Assembly (NCBI RefSeq): GCF_004331645.1
Contig: NZ_SJSK01000003.1
Location: 124,301 to 188,300 of the forward strand
Length of the DNA: 64,000 nucleotides
Origin: Pedobacter frigiditerrae
Lineage (GTDB): Bacteria > Bacteroidota > Bacteroidia > Sphingobacteriales > Sphingobacteriaceae
Reading direction: 5' to 3'
The notes under the pieces are model-generated. The model saw nothing but the letters and a program-made list of their open reading frames with translations, was not told the DNA's origin and ran no database searches. Positions 43,118-53,400 of this stretch are shown here, one piece after another. Each line of letters opens with the position of its first letter. Positions within the stretch are counted from its first letter, which is position 1. A program made the position numbers and the translations under genes.

Positions 43118-43549
43118 ATGGAATCAGAACAACTAAAATATCTTAAGGAGCAAATCGATAATCGAATTACAAGAATAAATAGTAGTAGGTTATATTACAG
43201 GAAAGTAGCCTTTTGGACATATCTAAGTGTAACTATTTTGGCTGCTTTCTCTACAATAGTCTGAGGGCTCAATATTGAGGAAATACAAGATACTCTTAGG
43301 ATTATTGCATTGATTATTTCTGGTTGTATAACCGTAATTAGTGCCTATAACACTTTCTTTGACAACAAAGGGATGTGGATTGCCTATAACAATGCGCTAA
43401 ACGAAATCTACAAATTAAAACTTGAAATTAGTTTTGCTGAAAAGCAGGGAGTTCCGGTGGATGATAAAACAATAGAATCATTCAAAAATCAATATCAAGA
43501 TATTCTTGATAAGGTGAATAATAAATGGACAGAATCTAAATCCAAGTAG
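43118..43549 (+). pseudogene. SLATT/DUF4231-like two-helix membrane protein with in-frame TGA
   Basis: ATG 43118 gives 143 codons interrupted by one TGA at 43262-43264. Removing it restores a continuous SLATT-like protein: N-terminal helix (ESEQLKYLKEQIDNRI), helix 1 (VAFWTYLSVTILAAFSTIV, stop, GLNI), helix 2 (LRIIALIISGCITVISAYNTF) and a cytoplasmic coiled coil. SLATT proteins are predicted pore-forming effectors in several conflict systems. Here the stop falls at the end of helix 1, so function is probably lost, unless it is recoded or a sequencing error. Confidence 0.72.
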
Positions 43550-43606
43550 CTAAGATCGAGCATTTGCCTTTTTTAAATTGATTGGCTAAATTGTGCAACT
43601 AATAAT

Positions 43607-44305
43607 ATGAGCAGCAATTTTTCGGAAAGCAATCAGGTTGGAGTGGTTTCTACATTTGATGATTTGATAAATACAGGTTTTAAGGACACAACAAACGCAA
43701 TTTGCTGGCAAAGGGAACTAGTTGGAGATTTCAGGGAAATTGTTGCTAAGCTTCAATTAAAAGAAAATGTTACAGATGTTTCAATTGACGAGCTTTTAGC
43801 CCTGCCCTTATCACAGGAAGGTGCCATGGCCAGGGAGATTATATTAAACGATTTAAGGTTATTGGCAGGTTTGGGGGCATTGCCGACTCTCAATTTACTG
43901 AAAAGTTATGAACGAGATGAGGAATTAGATTTCATTTCAACCGATGTATATTCTTATCATGTAGATCGTTCGCCTATTGCTATTGACACTTTTTTATGTA
44001 CCTATCATGGCGCTGCAAGTGATATCATACCCAATGATCAGGTTGAACAAAGGGTTTTAATTCCTGATATTCGGCAAAAACTTCAGGAATTATATAATGG
44101 TCCACAGACAGGGTTTGAAGACTTTTTGAAAGAGTATTCTTTTGACCTGCATTATCAACCTAAAGCGAATGCAAATCCTGTAAATTTAGGCGTAGGCCAC
44201 CTGTGGAAATTGGCAGTAGATTATCCTGAACAACAGGTTTTACCATGTGTGCATAGGGCACCGAAAGAAAACGATGGTGAATACAGGCTACTTTTGATTT
44301 GTTGA
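43607..44305 (+). CDS. DUF1826 family protein
   Basis: 232 residues. VYSYHVDRSPIAIDTFLCTYHGAAS and GVGHLWKLAVDYPEQQVLPCVHRAP are the conserved blocks of DUF1826. Conserved His, Asp and Cys residues suggest a metal site, but no reaction is known. It is convergent with the imu operon and its 3' end replaces the 3' part of the alkB remnant. Confidence 0.85.
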   Translation: MSSNFSESNQVGVVSTFDDLINTGFKDTTNAICWQRELVGDFREIVAKLQLKENVTDVSIDELLALPLSQEGAMAREIILNDLRLLAGLGALPTLNLLKSYERDEELDFISTDVYSYHVDRSPIAIDTFLCTYHGAASDIIPNDQVEQRVLIPDIRQKLQELYNGPQTGFEDFLKEYSFDLHYQPKANANPVNLGVGHLWKLAVDYPEQQVLPCVHRAPKENDGEYRLLLIC

Positions 44306-44533
44306 TAATTAATGCAGTACTTTTCTGCATCTACAAACCAAGCTGATAGGCGAGGCGTGATTACCTGCTTATCATATATCTGTACCACCTTTTGGGTCCA
44401 AGGGGTTTGTTCAATGAATTTATCCATTAACGCATGATCATATTTTCTTCAGCAACACTTGTACGGTATTTCAAAACCTCGACTGGTAATCCGGAGCTTT
44501 GCCCATGTTCTGGAAAAAACTCAATTGCTCCAT
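44306..44533 (-). pseudogene. alkB: alkB-like 2-oxoglutarate/Fe(II) dioxygenase, 5' remnant with two frameshifts
   Basis: An ATG at 44533, 7 bases after the dnaE2 stop, begins MEQLSFF. After a shift in the T-run the frame reads FFPEHGQSSGLPVEVLKYR and SVAEEN. After a second shift near 44430 it reads MDKFIEQTPWTQKVVQIYDK and VITPRLSAWF, the typical N-terminal half of AlkB demethylases (PW.Q, PRL..W). The catalytic HxD...H core is missing; the copy is cut where the DUF1826 gene ends. AlkB repairs alkylated bases, so its original place behind dnaE2 makes sense. Confidence 0.75.
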
Positions 44534-44540
44534 ATCTTCC

Positions 44541-47500
44541 TTATTTAAAATTCCTGCCGCCCGGAAATATCTCTTGGGGTGCAGCTTCCCTCACCTGCGA
44601 ACGCTTGTTTTCTGTGGTGTAGGGAGCAGACCTTTCATCTGCTCGGGAAAGGGTAAGTAACGGCAATTGATCATCGTCTTTGGCTGTTAATCCCTTTAAT
44701 AGTTTAGTATAATCAAAACACTTCTGTACAATGATGTGCACCACTTCTCCTTCTCGTTGCAGTTTTCCCTCCACCATCAGTAACCTCGATTGCAATATTT
44801 CCTTTCGGTACTTCTCAAATAAGTGCTGAAATACCACCAGATTGCTAAAGCCAGTTTCATCTTCAATGGTGATGAAGCAAACACCTCCAGCCGTGCCAGG
44901 GCGCTGCCTTACCAAAACCAATCCGGCTATCTTGATCAGCCTTCCATCTGCTATGTCTGGTAGGTCTGCGCTAGACTTAACGTGTAGCAGGTTCAGTTTC
45001 TCTCTTACAAAACTAACTGGGTGTGCTTTCAGTGATAGGGCAGTGGTGGCATAGTCCTGTACCACATGCTCACCCTTGCTCATCAATGGCAGTTGTATCT
45101 GGCTTTCTAGGTCACTTGCAGAGGCTTGCCCCTCAAATAGGGCAATTGGCCTGTCTTGCATGGCAGATACTTCCCAAAGTGCTTGCCTACGATCGAGCCG
45201 TAGGGAGCGAAAGGCATCTGCATCTGCCAACCTTTCCAGTGCATCCAGTGAAACCCCCGCGTCCAGTAAGCCATGAATGTTGGTATAACCTTTTCCACGC
45301 CCATTAACCAATAATTGCATATCATCCTCACGTATTCCCTTAATCTGCCTAAAACCTAAACGAAGTGCGCAATAGTTTCCAGCTTTTTCTTGTAAGATGT
45401 TATCCCAATGAGACACATTGATATCTACCTCCCTAACTTCCACACCGTGCCTGCGGGCATCAATCACGATCTGGGCAGGTTGATAAAAACCCATTGGCAT
45501 AGAGTTAAGCAATGCTGCTGCAAAAACATCTGGATAGTAACACTTTAGCCAACAAGAAACGTAGACCAAAAGTGCAAAACTAGCTGCATGGCTTTCTGGA
45601 AAACCATAACTTCCAAAACCTTCCAGCTGTTTAAACACCCTTCTGGCAAATTCTTCGGTATAGCCATTTCCCGTCATTCCATCTACCAATTTCTTTTCAA
45701 ACTTGGTTACCATGCCATGCATCTTAAAGGTGGCCATGCTTCGTCGCAGCTCATCAGCCTCAGCAGGCGTAAAGCCAGCGGCTACAATGGCAATCTTCAT
45801 CGCCTGTTCTTGAAACAAGGGAACACCAAGAGTTTTACCCAATATTTCCCTCAATTCTTCAGATGGATAATCTACTTTTTCCTCGCCATTTCTCCTGCGT
45901 AGGTAGGGATGTACCATGTCTCCCTGTATGGGGCCGGGCCTCACAATGGCAACCTCGATTACCAAGTCATAAAAACATTGTGGACGCAACCTTGGCAACA
46001 TGGATTGCTGTGCCCTGCTCTCTATCTGGAATACGCCAATGGTATCTGCATGGCTTATCATCTCATAAACCTTGGGGTCATCTTCCTTGTTGATGCTGGC
46101 CAAGGTCAAATCCAGATCGTAGTGTTTTTTTGCCAAATCAAATCCCTTTCTGATACAGGTTAGCATCCCCAGTGCCAATACATCAATCTTTAGGAAGCCC
46201 AATGCATCTATGTCATCCTTGTTCCATTCAATGTTAGTGCGGTCTTCCATCCGAGCATTAAGGATGGGGCAGAGGTCGGTGAGTTTACCTCGGGTAATCA
46301 CAAAACCCCCGGTATGTTGCCCTAATTGCCTCGGAAAACCCATCATTTGACCTGTTAAGTCCAGTACCTTCAAAAGCAAGGGGTCTTTAGGGTTTAATCC
46401 CTGTTCTGTAATTCTGTTGCCCTCAAACCATTCATCGGTAAACTCCCAAATGGAAGCAGATAGCCTATTGATGGTATCAACGGATAAGCCCATTGCCTTG
46501 CCCACATCTCTTATTGCTCCTTTTTGGTGTAGCTGCGTAACGGTGGCAACAATGGCTGCTCGGTCACGACCATATTTGTTATAGATGTACTGGATTACTT
46601 CCTCCCTGCGCTCGTGCTCAAAATCCACGTCAATGTCTGGTGGCTCGTTACGAGCCGATGATATGAAACGTTCAAAGAGCAAGTCGAACTTGGTAGGGTC
46701 TACAGAGGTAATGCCCAGGCAATAGCAGATGGTTGAGTTGGCTGCAGAGCCACGCCCTTGGGATAATATTTTTTGTTCCCTTGCAAAACGCACAATGTCA
46801 TAAACCGTCAAAAAATAGGAAGCATAATTCATCTCCTTCACAAATGCCATCTCGTGGTTAATGTTATCGATTACCTTTTTTGGTAGGGGTTCGCCAAAAA
46901 TCTCTTTTGCGCCTTTCCATGACAGGTATTCGAGTTCCTCATGTGGCGTGCGTCCTTTTGAGGTAATTTCTTCGGGATAGATATATTCCAAGCTATCTAA
47001 CGTGAATTGGCACAGGTTTGCAATCTCCATCGTTTTTTCAATCGCTTCGGGATATTGCCTAAACAACCTTTCCATCTCTTCAATGGGCTTTAAGTGCCGC
47101 TCGGCATTTTGGTGCAGACGGAAGCCAGCGTTTTGAATGGTACATTTCTCACGAACACAGGTCAGTACGTCCTGTAGCTCTCGTCTTTGCAGGTCATGAT
47201 AGTACACATCATTGGTGGCAACCAAGGGAATGTTTAGGCTTTTGGCCAATGTTGCCAAGCGATACATCCTTTTCTGGTCTTGACCTTGATAGTTTCGGTT
47301 AGCCGCCAGATAAAGTAGCTTACCAAATTCCTGTTTATAAAGCCTTAACTCGTCTGGAAAGGTGGCTTCAAAATCAAAGCCTTTGCTTAATGCGTTTGGT
47401 GGAATGGCAATGAAGATAATCCCTTCCTTATGTGCAAATATATCGGCTCGGTACAAATGGCATTTTCCCTTTTCTGCCCTCAGGTTACCCAGGCTCAGCA

Positions 47501-47771
47501 AGGCAGATAAACGCCCATATGCTTCTCTATTGGTAGGATAGGCGAGTAGGCTGCTTCCGTCCAACAAATCTAACCTACAGGCTGGTATCAATTGGATGTT
47601 GTGTTTTCTTGCTTCGCTATGCGCCCTAACAATGCCAGCCAATGTGTTTACATCTGTAATGGCAATCTTGGGGTAACCAAAGGCAGCAGCCTGTTGCACC
47701 ATTTCCTCGGGATGTGAAGCACCTCTTAAAAAGCTAAAGTTGCTGGTGATTTGTAATTCGCAGTAGCCCAT
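44541..47771 (-). CDS. dnaE2: error-prone DNA polymerase III alpha subunit
   Basis: 1076 residues, the normal length for DnaE2/ImuC. The PHP domain (YCELQITSNFSFLRGASHPEEMV) comes first. The palm has catalytic aspartates in PDIDVDFE (378-385) and KIDVLALGM. The finger and thumb are followed by a tandem HhH region (GIREDDMQLLVNGRG) and an OB fold (LIKIAGLVLVRQRPGTAGG). It does translesion synthesis after DNA damage together with ImuB and ImuA. It begins 10 bases after the imuB stop, so it is the third gene of the operon. Confidence 0.97.
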   Translation of the reverse strand: MGYCELQITSNFSFLRGASHPEEMVQQAAAFGYPKIAITDVNTLAGIVRAHSEARKHNIQLIPACRLDLLDGSSLLAYPTNREAYGRLSALLSLGNLRAEKGKCHLYRADIFAHKEGIIFIAIPPNALSKGFDFEATFPDELRLYKQEFGKLLYLAANRNYQGQDQKRMYRLATLAKSLNIPLVATNDVYYHDLQRRELQDVLTCVREKCTIQNAGFRLHQNAERHLKPIEEMERLFRQYPEAIEKTMEIANLCQFTLDSLEYIYPEEITSKGRTPHEELEYLSWKGAKEIFGEPLPKKVIDNINHEMAFVKEMNYASYFLTVYDIVRFAREQKILSQGRGSAANSTICYCLGITSVDPTKFDLLFERFISSARNEPPDIDVDFEHERREEVIQYIYNKYGRDRAAIVATVTQLHQKGAIRDVGKAMGLSVDTINRLSASIWEFTDEWFEGNRITEQGLNPKDPLLLKVLDLTGQMMGFPRQLGQHTGGFVITRGKLTDLCPILNARMEDRTNIEWNKDDIDALGFLKIDVLALGMLTCIRKGFDLAKKHYDLDLTLASINKEDDPKVYEMISHADTIGVFQIESRAQQSMLPRLRPQCFYDLVIEVAIVRPGPIQGDMVHPYLRRRNGEEKVDYPSEELREILGKTLGVPLFQEQAMKIAIVAAGFTPAEADELRRSMATFKMHGMVTKFEKKLVDGMTGNGYTEEFARRVFKQLEGFGSYGFPESHAASFALLVYVSCWLKCYYPDVFAAALLNSMPMGFYQPAQIVIDARRHGVEVREVDINVSHWDNILQEKAGNYCALRLGFRQIKGIREDDMQLLVNGRGKGYTNIHGLLDAGVSLDALERLADADAFRSLRLDRRQALWEVSAMQDRPIALFEGQASASDLESQIQLPLMSKGEHVVQDYATTALSLKAHPVSFVREKLNLLHVKSSADLPDIADGRLIKIAGLVLVRQRPGTAGGVCFITIEDETGFSNLVVFQHLFEKYRKEILQSRLLMVEGKLQREGEVVHIIVQKCFDYTKLLKGLTAKDDDQLPLLTLSRADERSAPYTTENKRSQVREAAPQEIFPGGRNFK

Positions 47772-47781
47772 AACAAATTAA

Positions 47782-49278
47782 CTATGCAAAAAATCCGTGT
47801 AAAAACCATTCAGACTTTTGCTCATTGTAATGCCCTGAACGAAACACCCAGTACCTTCTCCCTTTTTCATCTTCCAAGATATAATAATCCCTATGTTCGC
47901 CTTTTTCTAGCCACCATTCCCTTTCAATGCGTTCAGGTCCATCAGCCTTTTTAACCATGTGCAACTCATCCTTGTAACGAAAATTCATTGGTGGATAATC
48001 TGGGATGGGCGCAGTTACCTGTACAGGTTCTGGCCTGCTTAACATTTCCATTGGGCGGGGGTTGGTGTTTTGCCATTGGGTTTCTGCCTGTTCTTCTAAC
48101 GAAAGGGCAGGGCGAAGTGAACGTTCTGGCCAATAATGCGCAGCTGGTAAATAGCGACGAATGGCTTGTTGACCGATCTTGCCGGCCAACCTATCCAATA
48201 ACTGGGCAAGCCCGGTATCTGCCAAACCTGGTTTGCCCGACCACAATTTTTCTTGATGCACCAGCACCGCTTCTACCTTTGTAGCTGTTAAAACAAATAA
48301 CTCAATGCCCAATGCAGGTTCGATGGTGGCAACTTTTAACTCGAATAGTTTAAACAAATGGGCAACTTGATTGGTGGCTTGGTTGGTGCCGATCTGTACC
48401 TCGGTCAACCTACCATCAACCCGATAGCCCTTAAGTGTAGCAGAGCGGATGCCCAAACCTTCATTGCTTAAGCGCAAACAAAGCAATTCCAACAACTTGG
48501 TAATTGCCATTTCTATGGCAGGTTTGGTGCGAATGGGTTCTAGGCAAGGCAATCGTTCTTCGTATGGCAAGACTACCACCAGGGGTTTAATGGATTCCTC
48601 TACGGTTCCCAAGGCTTGCCCCAACCTTAATAATAGTTCTTCCCCAAAACGCCTACGTAAAACAGAGCGGGGCATTTGGATAAACTTTCCTATTTGGGTT
48701 AAGCCCAGTTTGTGCAAGCGTTGCATAATGAGGTTATCAAGGCGCAAGGCAGTGGGTGGTAAATTTAACATTGCGTTGTACTGTTGGTTTGATGAGATTA
48801 TGGGACTAATCGTTCCGTACCTTGCAATTGCCCAGGCTGTGCCAATGGTGTCGGCTATGGCGGCCCTGCAATGGTAGCCAGCTTCCCTCAGGCGTTGCAA
48901 GATCATTTGCAGGTAACCTTTCTCGCCACCCCAAAGGTGTGTGCAACCCGAGGCATCCAATATTAAACCATTGGGTAAATCTATGGCAACGATGGGCGTG
49001 AAACGGATGCTCCATTTGCCAATACGTGTCAATAGTTTTTGCGACAAGCCTATTTGATCATCAAAGACCTGTATCTCAGGCACAATGGCCTTGGCATCTG
49101 CAAGGGCAGTGTCTACAAATATACCTTGCATTTCTGCTGCCTTACTGGCTGCGGTAATCATTACCCTGCCACGCACATTAGCAGTGAACACAAATACCTT
49201 TTCCTTTAGCTCAGGCTTCCGGATGGCAAGCCAGTCCGTTAATAAATTCGGGAACCATATCACTACATACCTTTTCAT
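47782..49278 (-). CDS. imuB: ImuB, catalytically inactive Y-family polymerase-like protein
   Basis: 498 residues. The Y-family head (RYVVIWFPNLLTDWLA) lacks the two metal-binding acidic residues in the usual positions; LDASGCTHLWGGEKG replaces the active SEE-type motif, as in known ImuB. The thumb and little-finger region follow, then a C-terminal DUF6504-like tail (IEREWWLEKGEHRDYYIL). ImuB is a hub that bridges the beta clamp, ImuA and DnaE2. It begins 1 base after imuA. Confidence 0.94.
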   Translation of the reverse strand: MKRYVVIWFPNLLTDWLAIRKPELKEKVFVFTANVRGRVMITAASKAAEMQGIFVDTALADAKAIVPEIQVFDDQIGLSQKLLTRIGKWSIRFTPIVAIDLPNGLILDASGCTHLWGGEKGYLQMILQRLREAGYHCRAAIADTIGTAWAIARYGTISPIISSNQQYNAMLNLPPTALRLDNLIMQRLHKLGLTQIGKFIQMPRSVLRRRFGEELLLRLGQALGTVEESIKPLVVVLPYEERLPCLEPIRTKPAIEMAITKLLELLCLRLSNEGLGIRSATLKGYRVDGRLTEVQIGTNQATNQVAHLFKLFELKVATIEPALGIELFVLTATKVEAVLVHQEKLWSGKPGLADTGLAQLLDRLAGKIGQQAIRRYLPAAHYWPERSLRPALSLEEQAETQWQNTNPRPMEMLSRPEPVQVTAPIPDYPPMNFRYKDELHMVKKADGPERIEREWWLEKGEHRDYYILEDEKGRRYWVFRSGHYNEQKSEWFLHGFFA

Positions 49279-49279
49279 C

Positions 49280-50011
49280 TTATCCCGCTTGTTTGCTGTG
49301 TGCTGAATCTATTGCTGTTGTTGTTTCAAAAAACTTGAAATGATCTGCTGCCCATTCCAATAAAAAGCTGCCAGTATGCCCATTGCGTACCTTTAAGAGG
49401 TTTACTTCCCAGCGTGGTTGCCCAACACCGGGCAAACCGCTTTGTAGTTCGCTTGGCTGTGGCTTGATGCTCCAGCGAACGGTGCAGGCTGTGGCAGATA
49501 AGCGCTTAGGTTCTTTCCTTAATAAAAAGCCTGTAACCCTACTTTTTTCTACCACCAGTTGCAACCTTCTGCTTTGCGCAAAATCTATGTCTGGTAACTC
49601 TGCAACTACCACTGCCAAGCCCTCACATTTTAAAGCTTCTTCCATGACCCACAGGATTTCTTTTTCTCGGTACAGGTCTATAAAGATTACTTGCTGTGGC
49701 CATACACCAAAGCCTTGCAGGGCAGGAGGAAAAAGCTTGCGGTTACGACTGATCCATAGGCAGGGATTTCCTGTTTCCATTAACTTGGCCATTAGACCTG
49801 CCATAAAGCCTTCGCTTGCCGCAATATTCTCCGGATTTTCGGCGAGGAACTCGTGGATGGTGCCAGTCGGAAAAACCTTGAAGGGAAAACAGGCTTCAAG
49901 AGGGCCAAGGCCAAAACCATCGCCAGGGGCAATGAGGGTGGGATTGGATTCTTGGGCTTCCAGTAGCTGCCTTTTGAGCCTAGTCAATATTTTCTGTTTT
50001 TCCGTTGTCAT
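49280..50011 (-). CDS. imuA: ImuA, RecA-like protein of the mutasome
   Basis: 243 residues. The ImuA/SulA-like RecA fold shows FPTGTIHEFLAEN (strand before the P-loop position), NPCLWISRNRKLFPPALQGFG and VVVAELPDIDFAQSRRLQLVVEKS. The Walker A motif is degenerate, as in other ImuA. It limits RecA and recruits ImuB-DnaE2 to damaged DNA. It is the first gene of the operon, with stacked palindromes just upstream (50041-50102). Confidence 0.92.
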   Translation of the reverse strand: MTTEKQKILTRLKRQLLEAQESNPTLIAPGDGFGLGPLEACFPFKVFPTGTIHEFLAENPENIAASEGFMAGLMAKLMETGNPCLWISRNRKLFPPALQGFGVWPQQVIFIDLYREKEILWVMEEALKCEGLAVVVAELPDIDFAQSRRLQLVVEKSRVTGFLLRKEPKRLSATACTVRWSIKPQPSELQSGLPGVGQPRWEVNLLKVRNGHTGSFLLEWAADHFKFFETTTAIDSAHSKQAG

Positions 50012-50040
50012 TGCTAGTAGTCATTATGCCGTGAGTTTGC

Positions 50041-50102
50041 AAATAACTTTAGTAACAGTAAAGTTATTACTAATATTATTAGTATTTACTAACAATATTA
50101 GT
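50041..50102 (-). promoter_or_regulatory. stacked palindromes upstream of imuA
   Basis: Three sites in 62 bases: AATAACTTTA-gtaacag-TAAAGTTATT (50041-50067), TACTAATATTATTAGTA (50067-50083) and TACTAACAATATTAGTA (50086-50102). The last two repeat with a period of 19 bases. They lie 30-90 bases before the imuA start. They could be operators of a damage-responsive repressor; no such gene is in the window. Confidence 0.6.
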
Positions 50103-50167
50103 ATAATTATCAACATATTCTTGAGTTGCGATTAAATAAACAGAGTTGAAATACAAATCATTAAAAC

Positions 50168-50201
50168 AAAAATATGTACGCTGTGTCAAAAAATATGTAC
50201 G
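50168..50201. repeat. 13-base direct repeat with 21-base period
   Basis: AAAAATATGTACG at 50168-50180 and again at 50189-50201. It lies between the imuA and susC starts, two helical turns apart, so it could bind a dimeric regulator. Confidence 0.6.
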
Positions 50202-50245
50202 ATTTGCCATCCAGTCTTTCGTCATTATTAATGTTATTTGTAACA

Positions 50246-50267
50246 ATTAGTAAAACGTTTTACTAAT
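50246..50267 (+). promoter_or_regulatory. LacI-type operator 1 (susC-susD)
   Basis: A perfect 22-base palindrome with core TAAAACGTTTTA (50251-50262), 209 bases before the first susC gene. The same core is at 55306-55317 and 55397-55410. Central CpG palindromes of this kind are typical of LacI-family operators. Confidence 0.7.
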
Positions 50268-50475
50268 TACTAAGCAAAAAAGGGTATGAATAGTTTTAAT
50301 CTCCATGCGATGGCTCCGGTCCATCCAAAATCTAACCTATTTAAATTATTTGAGGTTCGAGTATTTCAACCCGTCAGACTCACATTTTAATCTAAAACTT
50401 AAGATTTCTGCTTATTCGAAATCTTATTAACCTGAATACAGATAACCTACACCAAATATTAAACAAAAACGGCTA

Positions 50476-53400
50476 ATGAAAACTAATTTACTCAAAATTA
50501 CAGGGCTCTGTGCGAGTATTTTGCTCAGTACCTCTGTGTTTTCGATGCATTCTGATGGTAAATTCATCACAGAATCTTTGAAAATTAAAAGATTATTGCA
50601 ACGAGACCAAATGCGCAAAACAGTTACAGGCATCGTTGTTGATGACACCAATACGCCCACCGCTGGGGTTGGTGTTAAAAATTTAGCAACAGGTAAAACC
50701 ACGGTAACCGATGCTAATGGAAGGTTTAGCATCGAAACCAATAGCGAAAATGATGTGCTTCAATTTACCTTTATTGGTTTTAAAACTCAAGAGGTTAAAG
50801 TAGGTAACAATACTACCTTATCAATTAAACTGCTTAGCGATTCTACCAATTTAAATCAAGTTGTGGTAATTGGCTATGGATCCTTAAACAAAGACCAGAT
50901 TTCTTCGGCAGTTACAAAAGTTGATTCTTCTGGTTTTAGGCAAAGTGGCTCTAGAAACCCAATGGATTTACTTATTGGTAAAGTAGCTGGTTTACAGGTT
51001 ACCAGAACAGGGGGTACAAATCCTAACTCAGGTGTAAGCATCCAATTGCGTGGTGTAACATCTATCTCAGGATCTCAATCTCCATTAATTATTATTGATG
51101 GTATTCCAGGAGGTAACTTAGATCTTCTTCAACAAGATGACATTGAATCGTTTAGTATCCTGAAAGATGGTTCGGCAGCTGCTATTTATGGTACAAGAGC
51201 CAATGCAGGTGTAATTATCATCACTACTAAAAAAGGTAAAGTTGGTCCTTCTAGGTTCGACTACAATTCGTACGTGCGAACAGAGCGTTTGGTTAAAAGA
51301 CCCGACTTCATGAATGCAACCCAATTAAGGGAAAGAATTAAAAGTGGAGAATATGTAATTCCAGATTTAGGAGGCGATTTTAATTATTTCTACGATTTGA
51401 TTAATGATGATAATTTATCACACAACCATAATTTGGCAGTTTCTGGAGGTTCGCAAAATGCTAACTATAGGGTAAGTGGAAACTATAGGGATATTCAAGG
51501 CTTTGCTAAAGAAAATGCTAGAAAAGAGTATGGTTTACGTTTAAGTTTAACACAACGTGGATTAAAAGATAAACTGACAGCACAGTTTAACGTAGCAGCT
51601 AATTTTAACAATGCAAACCGATTAGGTGGTGGTGGTTGGGAAAACGTGTTGACCAAAAACCCAACAGAATCCTACTTTAAGGCTGATGGTTCACCTTTAT
51701 TTACACGTACCATTACAAATGAGGTTGCTCGACTTTCTTTAGAGAAAAACAGGTTGCAACAACAAACTTCTTCAGTTGATGGTAAATTAACCTTGGAAAT
51801 TATTCCAGGATTAACAGGCTCTGTTTTTGCAGCTCACCAACGTGATTGGACAATTTCTAGTGAATATAGAGATAAAAACAGCCAGAACTCTTTAGAAGAT
51901 TCGAATGCTCCCGGTGGTGGTTATGCAGCAAGAGCTACAGGTTTAAGCCAGAATTTTAACATAGAGCCAACATTAGATTATTCTAAATCTTTTGGAAAAC
52001 ATAAAGTATCTGGTCTTGCAGGATACATGTATCGTTATGAAGTTAATGAAGGTTTTAATGCAAACAACCGTGGTTACGTTAACGATTTATTCGAAGACAA
52101 TAACATGGGTAGTGTACCTGTTGTGGTAAACAGAATAGGTATTGGTAGTAATAAAAATGACAATACCTTAATTGCAGGTTTTGCAAGGGGTTTTTATTCT
52201 TATGATGATAAATATATATTAACGGCTACCATAAGAAGAGAAGGTTCATCAAGATTTGGGGCTAATAATAAATGGGCAACATTCCCGGCTGTTTCTGGTG
52301 CATGGAATGTTACTCAAGAGAATTTCATGAAAAATGTGAAATGGGTAAATAATTTGAAGATAAGACTGGGCTATGGTGAAACAGGAAACTCTGGTTTTGC
52401 TAACTATGCTTCATTGGTTACACTTAGTGGAGGTGGTATTTATTTATTCCCAACTGGAGAGTATTTGCAAACTTACGGACCAAATAGAAATCCGAACCCA
52501 AACATTAGATGGGAAAGAAAAAAAGAAACCAACTTAGGTATCGATTTTACTGTTCTTGACAATAAGTTATCTGGTTCAATTGAATTGTATAACAGGGTAA
52601 CAGAAGATCTATTAGATTCTTACACCTCGCCACAACCTCCTTTTATTGTAAGTTCTATTAATACAAATGTAGGTACAATTTCTGCCAAGGGAATTGAGAT
52701 TACTTTGGGTTATTTAGCAGTGAAAAATCAAAACTTTACTTGGGATATCGATTTTACAGCTAGTACAACTAAGAACACACTTGATCGCTACTCTAATGAT
52801 GAATATAAGAGAGATTTAAAAACTTTTGGCGGTATTGGTGGTTTTGGTGCATTGGGTGATGCAATTCGTACTTACGAAGGAAGAGACCTAGGTGAGTTTT
52901 GGGGTAAGAGGTTTGCAGGTTTTACACCCGATGGAAAATGGACATTCTATAACAGGAAGAATGAAGTAGTTCCTAATGCTCAAATTAATACCTCAACCTT
53001 CAGAGATCAAACAGATTTAGCGGTTATTGGTAATGCAATTCCTAAATATTACCTGTCTTTAACCAACAATTTTAGGTATAAATCATTCGATTTAAGGGTG
53101 TTTTTAAGAAGTAAATTAGATTACGATATCCTTAATACCATGGCCATCTCTTATGGAAATAAAAATGGTGCTGGAACAAACCTGTTAAATAGCACATTTA
53201 CCAAATATGCTGCCATTAAGGATACTTACATGTACTCTGATTATTATTTGGAGAGAGGAAGTTTCTTGAAAGTGGATGAGGTAACGCTAGGTTACACCTT
53301 TAGATTAAAAGGAGTTAGAAATTTAAGGGCTTATGTAACTGGTCAGAATTTATGGACAATTACAGGTTATACGGGTAATGATCCAGACTTTGTTTCTGAT

